Assembly (NCBI GenBank): GCA_032717465.1
Contig: CM064670.1
Coordinates: forward strand, 16,813,431-16,877,430
Direction of reading: 5' to 3'
Length of the DNA: 64,000 bases
Source: Coenobita brevimanus
Lineage: Eukaryota > Arthropoda > Malacostraca > Decapoda > Coenobitidae
The notes under the pieces are model-generated. The model was given only the letters and a program-made list of their open reading frames with translations. It was not told where the DNA came from and did no database searches. Of the stretch, positions 56,349 through 64,000 are shown piece after piece. How positions within the stretch are numbered: the first letter of the stretch is position 1; each line of letters opens with the position of its first letter. A program made the translations under genes and the position numbers.

Positions 56349-57062
56349 ATGTTGGAGTGTCCTCTGGTGAGAGAGGATAGTGTTTGGAAACTCCCTGTAC
56401 TGTTGTTTGCAGATGATACTGTGTTGTTAAGTGAAGACGAAGGGGAGCTGCAAGGCTTGGTGGATGAGTTTGGGAGAGTGTGTAAGAAACGGAATCTAAA
56501 GGTGAATGTAGGGAAGAGTAAAGTGATGGTCTTTGAGAGAGGTGAAGTCAGTGAATGTACAGCGAGGTTGGATGGTGAGGAATTGGAAAATGTGAGTACG
56601 TTTAAGTACTTGGGTAGTGTGATGAGTAAGGATGGAGGTTTGGAGGGTGAAGTGCTTGAAAGGGTACAGCAGGGAAGAAAGATTGCTGGTTCTTTGAAAG
56701 CAGTGATAAGAAACAGGGAAGTGAGCATGGAAGTGAAAAAGTTGCTACATGACAGTATTGTGATACCAACTCTAACGTATTGAAGTGAAGCTTGGGCGTT
56801 GTTGGAAGGACACAAGTCAAGAGTGAGAGCAGTGGAAATGAGTTATTTAAGAGGAGCCTATGGAGTCACATGGAGAGACAGGCTGACGAATGAGGATATA
56901 AAGGAGCGTTGTGGTGTTGATGTGGATGTGATAGGAAGCGTTATGAGGAACACACTGAGGTGGTTTGGCCATGTGGAGAGGATGGAGGGTGAAAGACTGA
57001 CGAAGAGAGTGTTTGTGAGTGAGGTGGCGGGGGGACGAGGGCGGGGGCGGCCGAGGATGTGA
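56349..57062 (+). pseudogene. LINE-B catalytic and C-terminal fragments (right arm)
   Basis: 56349-56783 contains LLFADDTVLL and KYLGSVMSKDG and stops at TGA where the left arm has GGA or similar (YGSEAW becomes Y-stop). 56799-57062 has the RVRAVE, WFGHVERMEGERL and GRGRPRM blocks and then another TGA near the end. Confidence 0.82.
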
Positions 57063-57217
57063 TGGAGGGATGGGGTGGAGAGGTATATGAGAGAGGGGTG
57101 TGTGAGTTGGGAGCAGGGCAGTGAAATGGCGGGGGACAGGGCGACTTGGAGGCGATTTGTTTGTGGCCACCCCAAACGGGATTGAGGCGTCTGGCAATAG
57201 ATAGATAGATAGATAGA

Positions 57218-57720
57218 TGTAAGGTTTTCCAGATACCAGTTTATAGTAAGGGTGATCAGTCCAAAGGGATGTTGACTACTTGCTAGTCGTTGGTAAGGTC
57301 CCTCCAACAATAAGAATATAGTGGCATGGGCAATTGTCATGATTTTTCCCATGTCCGAAATCATATAAGAGGACTCCTCTTCATGTACGGTACCTGATTT
57401 TTTTGTTCATGTTGCCTGTATATATTCACCGACTTCTTGTTAGAACAGTGCTCATAACTGGAGGGCACCCAACGGGCTTACTCACCACATTGTAGGGCAC
57501 CAGACTGAGAGGGAACATGACAGCACAACAAGCCTAACTACCCTTGAAGCCCGGGATGCTGTAGGAAGGCTGATGCAGAGAATCTACACTGCAGTAGGTG
57601 ACAGATGAACAATACACGACAGGCAGTCCAGGACGACGAGCCGAAGATGACTCGTCGATGAGGGGATCGAGCACTGATGCCACCTAGAGTGCATGCACAT
57701 AAGTGGGCTACTGTTTTATT
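57218..57720. other. Unassigned arm sequence (right)
   Basis: Mirror of 41641-42144; nothing recognised. Confidence 0.35.
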
Positions 57721-58945
57721 TCAATGAAGGTTGAAAAAAGGCTCGGGGGTAACTGAAGACAGAAGAGTCCTAGAGGTGAAGAAGCAGGAGAGTTGGAACA
57801 TACAGAGTAGAAATGTGGGAAAGAAAACAGAAAAAAAAGTCCACGCTAGAGGGACAGTAGAGAAAAAATCCACACTACAAGAGAGACAGCACCTAATGGG
57901 AGACACCGCTGGGTGCTATATTCCCAATGGACACATAAATCAGCAAGCATTAATGTCGGATAGTCTTTTTTGTCATTTGGTCAAGTCTGGGGTAAAGACA
58001 GGCGGAAGAAGTAAACTGTTATCCAAGAGTCTTCCATACCGGTAGTTAGTTCTACGTGCAGCCCATATTGAATGCTTTCCTGGGATGTGGCCAGTGCTAG
58101 AAGGTCTTCTTACCAATGAAGAAGTGAATCTTCACAGGGAAACTGCCATTCATGTGTGTCCTGTCCCGTATGGTTACCGCTGTATTTGCTGTTGTCTGAT
58201 GTGGATGAGTTGCCCACTATGTTGTAGTCTGGCATGCCAGAACTGTTTAGAAAGGAGCTCGAAATTCCTCAAGTGAAGTACAACTGGTTTAGTTTGTAAT
58301 GACTTGTCTGTATTTTAGAGAAGAAAGAGGTTTGGAGGAATGCCCGGGAGACTCGTGGAATGCAGGTGGTGGCATGTGACTATGTATGTGTATCTACTTA
58401 GGGTGTATATGTATGTATATATCTCCCTGTCTATGTATATATGAATATATCATATATATGTGCATGTTGCATATGTATATGTGTGCACGCCTGTACGCAT
58501 ATGTATATGTGTGCACGCCTGTACGCATACGCATATCTTTATACATGCGTGCCTATCCTGTACATGCAGTATGTCTATGGCTACATCTGCGTGAGTATAT
58601 ACATATATGTATTGATATATACGAATATGCATGTGTTCATATGTGCCTCTGTCTGCATATGTATGTACATACGTGTGTATCTATGTACCACTTCAGTCAT
58701 TTCAAAAAATGTAATGATAATTACTGTGACAACTTTGTACCATGATTGTACCATTGTATGTCTTTGTTCATTATTGTGCTTGTAATGATAATTACTTCCT
58801 TACCTTCTATGCCCTATGATACCGATTTTGTTTCCTCATGCACCCCTCCCGTCTTGGCCTTCATGAACATTGTTCCCAAGAGTGTTGGGGCTTGTACTGA
58901 ATGGTACCATAAATAAAGAACCTAAATATAAATAAAAAAGGCATG
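57721..58945 (+). other. Unknown transcript-like unit (right arm)
   Basis: Mirror of 40400-41640: a 104-codon frame at 57731-58045, a Cys-rich frame at 58085-58276, a purine/pyrimidine-alternating ATGTATATG-rich stretch (58380-58690) and AATAAA at 58912-58917 followed by an A-rich end. The 104-codon frame is intact in both arms. I do not recognise a function. Confidence 0.35.
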
Positions 58946-59019
58946 CCCTAGTCCTACTATGTAGTTGTGCTTCATTTTCTCGGACCTTGGGATGCGTGCT
59001 AGTATCTATGACATCCAAT

Positions 59020-59245
59020 AGTTACATTATCATCATCCTCATCATCATCATCATCATCATCATCATCCGGACCTCCTTTCCCACCCTAGGGCAGGGTGAG
59101 GAGTAGCAATGTGGTAGGTGGGGGCGCCCATCATCCACTCACTTAATGTAGAGGTGCCATATGTTCTCTACACTGAGTGACAAGCCAAATGGTTTCCTGT
59201 ACCCAGGAAACCATTTACTACGCTGGGTGGTAACCATATAACCAG
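59020..59245 (+). repeat. SINE-H partial copy (right arm)
   Basis: Starts with CAT repeats (59026-59068), continues through GTAGGTGGGGGCGCC and TACACTGAGTGACAAGCC, and contains the hairpin (59187-59216) and GGTAACCATATAACC. No tRNA-like half. Confidence 0.6.
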
Positions 59246-59330
59246 GGATTCTGGCAGGGTTAAGTGTCCCCCAGATTCCCCTATCCAAAATCACTTACTC
59301 ATGGGAGTCGTTTCAGAAAGTCACATTATA

Positions 59331-59618
<288 letters not shown>

Positions 59619-59650
59619 TTAATGACTGGCAAACCTACCAGCCTCTTTAA

Positions 59651-59828
59651 CCCATTGGAGCCCCGTGTCCGGAATACTGGACAGAACTGGGATTTTTCAA
59701 GTCTTTATAAAGTAGGGAACCCCCGGGTAGGGACCTATGAGCTTCGAGACTGTGAGCCGATAGGCGGAGGGAGGTACGCTTGGTACCCACCCAGTGCCAT
59801 GCCTAGCCCAGCACCCCTGGGATCCAAT

Positions 59829-59831
<3 letters not shown>
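59651..59831. mobile_element. MITE in (TA)n, right-arm unit (partner of 39628-39808)
   Basis: 181 bp with the same termini; right end abuts TA units (59832-59879). Confidence 0.75.

Positions 59832-59879
<48 letters not shown>
59832..59879. repeat. (TA)n microsatellite, right arm
   Basis: About 23 TA units between the MITE and LINE A. Confidence 0.95.
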
Positions 59880-59882
<3 letters not shown>

Positions 59883-59887
59883 GACTG

Positions 59888-60541
59888 ATGTGGGTGAAAG
59901 CAAAATTTGACCGTGAGTTGTGGGTGTTTGTGAGTGCATATGGGCCTGGTAGTGAAAGGGATGAAGAAGAGAGGGAGTCTTTCTGGAATGATGTTGATGA
60001 GTGTCTGCAGAGTTTTGGAGCGAATGTGAATGTGGTAATGATGGGAGATCTGAATGCTAGAGTGGGAAATGTAGCAGGTGAAGGTGTAGTTGGTATGCGT
60101 GGTGTGCCTGGAAGAAATGAAAATGGGGAACGAATGATAGCGATGTGTGTTGAGCGAGAGATGGTGATTGGAAATACGCTGTTTGAGAAGAAAGATATTT
60201 ATAAGTATACATGGGTGAGACAGGAGGGTGGAAGGGTTGTTGATAGAGCTTTGATGGACTATGTGGTTGTGTCTAGGAATGTAATAGGAAGATTGTTGGA
60301 TGTGAGAGTTCTGAGAGGGGAGGGTGGAGGTATGTCTGACCACTGCCTGGTGGAGGGAAAGTTAAGAGTAGGTAAGAGATGGGTGAGAGCTAGGAGGGTT
60401 AGGTGTGGCAGGGAGGTTTTGAAAGTGAGTGAGTTGGATAAAACAGAGAAAAAGATAGAGTATCAGGAGAAATTGAAACATGAGTGGAACACTGAAAGAT
60501 CAGGAAAATGGCAGTGTGGAGGAGGAATGGCAGTTGTTTAA
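59888..60541 (+). pseudogene. LINE-A endonuclease and linker (right arm)
   Basis: Reads VFVSAYGPG, MMGDLNARVGN, MSDHCLVEGKLRVGKRW and KVSELDK without the stop found in the left arm at GK/RW. The frame is lost at about 60489 by a two-base deletion. The first part of the endonuclease is truncated. Confidence 0.82.
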
Positions 60542-61712
60542 GAGTGCTGTGGTGGGGCATGCAGAAGAGGTGTGTGGTGTGAGACGTGTGGGTGGTGGTG
60601 TAAGAAAAGGAAGTGAATGGTGGTGCGAGGAAGTAAGTATGGCTGTGGCTGAGAAGAGACGTGCGTATGAAGTGTGGATGCAGAGGAAGGATGAGATGTC
60701 ATATGAAAGGTATAAGGAAAAGAGGAATAGGGCGAGAAGGGCTGTGCGTGATGCTAAAGTGGCAGCAGATGAGAGGTGGAGTAGGTGGCTTACAGAGAAT
60801 TTTCAACAGAATAAGAAAATGTTTTGGAAGGAAGTGAAAAGGGTGCGAAAGGGAGAGTCTGGGAAGGAAGGACGAGTAAAAGCAGAGGATGGAAGGATGT
60901 TAATTGAGATAGATGCAGTAAGGAAGAGATGGGCGGAGTATTTTGAAAGATTGTTAAATGTAGAGGAGGAAAAGGTGGCTGAGATTGTGGCAGATGGAAG
61001 GGTGCAAGGAATAAATGTGTTGGGAGAGTTGAATGATTCTTTGATCACGAAGGAGGAAGTGGAGAAGGCAGTAAAGGAGATGGAAACAGGGAAAGCTGCA
61101 GGTATGGATGGGTGTGCTGTGGAATGCCTGAAAGGTGGTGGAGTGACCATTGTTGACTGGTTAGTAAGATTGTTGAATGTGAAAGGTATGGTGCCAGTTG
61201 ACTGGGCAAGTGCTTGTGTGGTCCCGTTGTATAAAGGCAAGGGTGATAAGTATGAATGTACTAGCTTTAGGGGTATAAGTCTGTTGAGTGTTGTAGGTAA
61301 GGTTTATGGTAGAGTGTTAATTATGAGAGTTAGAGAGGGTACAGAGGGAGTGATTGGTGAAGAGCAGTGTGGCTTTAGGAGAGGGAGGGGATGCGTGGAT
61401 CAGGTGTTTGCTGTGAGACAAGTGTGTGAAAAGTATTTAGCGAAAGGCAAGGATGTGTTTTGGGCATTCATGGATTTAGAGAAAGCGTATGATAGAACTG
61501 ATAGGGAGGCTTTGTGGACTGTTTTAGGATTGTATGGACTTGATGGTAGGTTACTAAAAGGGGTGAAAAGTTTTTATGTAAACAGTAGAGCGTGTGTAAG
61601 AGTGGGAAATGCTGTGAGTGACTGGTTTCCTGTGAGAGTGGGGCTGCGACAGGGATGTGTGATGTCGCCTTGGTTGTTTAATATTTACATGGATGGTGTT
61701 GTAAGGAGATGA
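60480..61712 (+). pseudogene. LINE-A reverse transcriptase, first part (right arm)
   Basis: 410 codons through ETGKAAGMDG, FRGISLLSVVGKVYGR, RRGRGCVDQVF, FMDLEKAYDR and GLRQGCVMSPWLFNIYMDG. A deletion of three residues follows LLNV. The frame ends shortly after YMDGVV because one G is lost. Confidence 0.85.
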
Positions 61713-62380
61713 ATGCAAGAGTTTTAGGTGGAGGTCTGAGTTTGGTGAATGTTGATGGTGGAGAGTGGAATCTGAAGCAGCTGCTGTTTGCAGATGATAC
61801 TGCACTGGTGGCTGATTCAGAGGAGAGATTGAGACAGTTGGTAGAGGAGTTTGGAAGGGTGTGTGAAAGGAGGAAATTGAAAGTAAATGAGAATAAGAGT
61901 AAAGTGATGAAGTGTACGAGGTTGGTAGATGGTAGGGGGATGAATATAGCTTTGAATGGCGAGTTGCTTGGGGAGGTAGAGTGTTTTAAATATCTAGGGT
62001 CACATGTTGCTGTGGATGGAAGAATAGATGCAGAAGTGAAGTTTAGAATTAATGAAGTAGGAAAGGTGCTGGGAGGAATTAAAAAAGTGTTTAGATGTCG
62101 TTCGCTTAGAATGGATGTAAAAAGAAGGTTGTATGAGGGTGTTGTGGCACCGCCTGCATTATATGGGGCTGAAACATGGAATATGGGTGTAGCAGAGAGG
62201 AAAAGTTTGAATGTAATGGAGATGAGGTGTCTGAGGAGTATGTGTGGAGTGACGCGCATGGATCGAGTGCGAAATGATGAAGTGCGAAGGAGAACTGCAG
62301 TTGTTCGGGAGATGGCTGGTAGAGTTGAGCAGAGGGTGTTGCGATGGTTTGGGCATATGGAGAGAATGGATAATGAGTGA
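61709..62380 (+). pseudogene. LINE-A reverse transcriptase, catalytic and C-terminal part (right arm)
   Basis: 223 codons with FADDTALVADSEE, KYLGSHVAVDGRI, ALYGAETWNMGV, CGVTRMDRVRNDEVRRR and WFGHMERMDNE, ending at the same TGA as the left arm (62378-62380; CGA in the 4491-6647 copy). Confidence 0.85.
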
Positions 62381-62860
62381 TTGGTGAAAAAGATAACTAG
62401 ATCTGATTTGAGAGGTGTAAGGCTGAGAGGAAGACCACGAATAGGATGGATGGACAGTGTGAAGAGAGCACTGGATGTGAGAGGGATGTCTGTTGAGCAA
62501 GGAAGAGTGGCTGTGCGTGACAGAAATAAATGAAGAGAAATTGTGAATGAATAAGTGATGACGCAGCCTTGAGGGGATATTCTCCCGCATTTGGTCTGAT
62601 CAGCTAGTCAGGTCAGGTGTGGGTAATGGGATGGGTCTATTATGATGTGGCAGGGGTAAACCAGCTCTGCTGTCGGGCCCTGCTGTGGATGTCACTGATT
62701 GCATTGCACAGCTGACCCTTGTGCGGTGTGGTGCGGTGAGGATCTGTCCGTTCTTCCCTTGGGGCTAAGATGCGAATGAATGTGTTTGGATGAGTAAATG
62801 GGGAGTGTGTCGTCCTGTCTCGGCTACCTCCCTTTCCTTGGGGGAAGCAGCCTAGGTATA

Positions 62861-62891
62861 TATATATATATATAATTATATGTACACGTAC

Positions 62892-62933
<42 letters not shown>
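62861..62933. repeat. (TA)n LINE tail and (TG)n microsatellite, right arm
   Basis: TA tail of LINE A, then about 20 TG units at 62893-62933. The left arm has only nine or ten. Confidence 0.92.
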
Positions 62934-63181
62934 TTCATATATCACACCTTTAATGATTCTTTACTTTAGGGCTTTGACGCCTTGGATATTGGTACTGTTT
63001 TTTGTCAAGAGTTGTGAATACTATCTAAATTGAGGCGGGTCTTCTGTAAATGAAACAGATACTAAATGAGAGAGATTAAGCTACTTAGTCACTGTGAGAG
63101 AAGGACTTCTATATAAGCAGAACATTTAGAACACAAATTGTAACAAGTAACTCATCCAAAGCTTCATGAATATTATTCTAG
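62934..63181. other. Unassigned arm sequence upstream of exon copy
   Basis: No gene recognised; ends in the splice acceptor of the SMYD4-like exon. Confidence 0.4.
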
Positions 63182-63303
63182 GTGAACTGCTGGGTGTGGA
63201 GAAGAGCTTTATCGCCCTCTTGAAGACGGAACACAGGACGAGTTACTGTGCGGTGTGCATCAAGAGATGCCCTGCACCTCTGCCCTGTCCCAACTGTATT
63301 TTG
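63182..63303 (+). CDS. SMYD4: SMYD4-like exon, MYND first half (right-arm copy)
   Basis: Inverted duplicate of 36178-36299. The acceptor (TATTATTCTAG, ending 63181) and donor (TTG/GTAAGTG, GT at 63304-63305) are both preserved, as are all four Cys ligands (YCAVC, PCPNC). The one amino-acid difference is Ala for Thr in FI(A/T)LLKTEH. No downstream SMYD4 exon on the plus strand lies inside the window; the strand faces away from the exon at 13554-14039. It is therefore either part of a second gene copy continuing past the window, an orphan exon, or an allele placed here by misassembly. Confidence 0.78.
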
Positions 63304-64000
63304 GTAAGTGACTATCTTATTGTAATCACATATTTAAGTGAGTTTAGGCTGAGAATTCGAAAAAGTAACTCATTGTTTCCGAAAATAGTTAAGAGAGTAA
63401 TTCAGCATGAAAATCTTTCCATAGTCTCCACCAGCATCTATGTCACAGCTCGTGAAGGTAGTACTGAAGAAACACATTGCCAGCCACTGAGGCATCCCCT
63501 CTCTCCACTCTGAGGGGCATTCAACCCAGTCCCTCTGAGACCACTAATGCTGCCCCAGGAGTGTCCCAACACCGTCTGAGGAAGAAATACAGTAACACCT
63601 TTTCATCACCAGTGCTCATCTCCAGACCCTCTCCGAGCTTCTAATGCACCTTCTTGTGTTATTACGTCATTATTGCCAGCGAGGGATATGTTGACCGACA
63701 TCATATTAACTGACGGTGAGTTGAGCAGTCTGCAGCAAATATGCCTACAAGCCACTTTTTTCGAGAGTCAAATCAACTCTGGAATGCTGCATACCAACTC
63801 TCAGGTCAAGTCGTGAGTCAATTTCGTAGATCCCTAAGTCAAGTCGTGCTGTCGCCGGAACAGTATGTGTTTATACTGTGACAACCAGTGATGTGGGCCT
63901 GTCACTGAAGCCATAATTATAGATTTCATGGGTCATTCTCGCTCTGTCCCAGTGTATTAAGTCAGTCCACTTTTCTCTTTGTACGCGAAGTTAAAGGTTA
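63304..64000 (+). other. Arm sequence downstream of exon copy, to window end
   Basis: Mirror of 35481-36177; would be intron. A TGA at about 63576 interrupts the frame that is open in the left arm. Confidence 0.5.

Larger units (their letters stand above)
54879..57217 (+). mobile_element. LINE family B in right arm, tail (ATAG)n
   Basis: Partner of 42145-44482. The 5' truncation point, flanks and tail agree. The body has more frame breaks than the left copy (near 55636, 56002, 56245, 56320), mostly single-base changes in A or G runs, plus TGA codons near 55808 and 56782. Confidence 0.88.
59880..62860 (+). mobile_element. LINE family A in right arm
   Basis: Partner of 36594-39588 with identical ends and flanks. 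Differences from the left copy: two bases missing near 60489, nine bases missing near 61181 (the CFV residues), one base missing near 61707, and TGG to TGA near 62531. Confidence 0.9.

Noticed and set aside
63304..63513. Extension of the SMYD4-like exon frame past the donor
   Set aside because: Open by chance after a strong GTAAGTG donor; the next MYND residues are supplied by the separate exon at 13554-14039.

Overview
This window looks like nuclear DNA of an arthropod, most likely a decapod crustacean such as a crab. The reasons are short coding exons separated by huge introns, very dense microsatellites, tRNA-derived SINEs, many CFDP2/BovB-like LINEs with tetranucleotide tails, a DIRS-like relic, and degenerate CCTAA-rich tracts resembling the arthropod telomere repeat. 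The species call is inference. No operon, CRISPR array, rRNA or bacterial gene is visible.

The only host gene I can support is a SMYD4-like SET/MYND methyltransferase-family gene, seen as two exons. One is a 162-codon exon on the minus strand (13554-14039). The other is a 122-bp upstream exon that occurs twice in opposite orientation (36178-36299 minus; 63182-63303 plus). The exons join in phase and together supply all eight zinc ligands of a MYND finger. The roughly 22 kb between 14039 and 36178 would be an intron packed with mobile elements.

Layout: 1-9.1 kb holds two oppositely oriented copies of a tandem-unit repeat rich in AGGTCA motifs, a Tigger relic, a 5'-truncated LINE (family A) and a mariner relic. 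9.1-13.2 kb holds a short Ty3/gypsy element (LTR-gag-LTR) and a LINE tail. 13.5-15.1 kb holds the SMYD4 exon and a non-autonomous hAT element. 15.1-22.3 kb holds a LINE-B relic and a second gypsy relic whose order is protease, integrase, reverse transcriptase, RNase H (integrase before RT, as in the Gmr1 group), itself interrupted by a LINE-B copy and a hAT MITE. 22.3-35.5 kb is a patchwork of nested MITEs, SINEs, LINE pieces, microsatellites and CCTAA-rich DNA. From 35.5 kb to the end the window is a giant inverted repeat: left arm 35481-47578, right arm 51802-64000. Both arms carry the same series: SMYD4 exon, LINE A, twin MITEs in a TA microsatellite, hairpin SINE, an unknown transcript-like unit, LINE B and a DIRS-like relic. 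The arms are similar but not identical, with substitutions and many small indels.

Exactly 100 Ns lie at 47579-47678. Directly after them comes a third partial copy of the inner arm (47679-48225), then a unique spacer holding a BovB-like LINE broken by one TGA. The inverted repeat could be a genuine segmental inverted duplication that copied a SMYD4 exon, or two haplotypes misjoined in assembly. The right arm carries more homopolymer-type frameshifts than the left, which may mean poorer polishing there.
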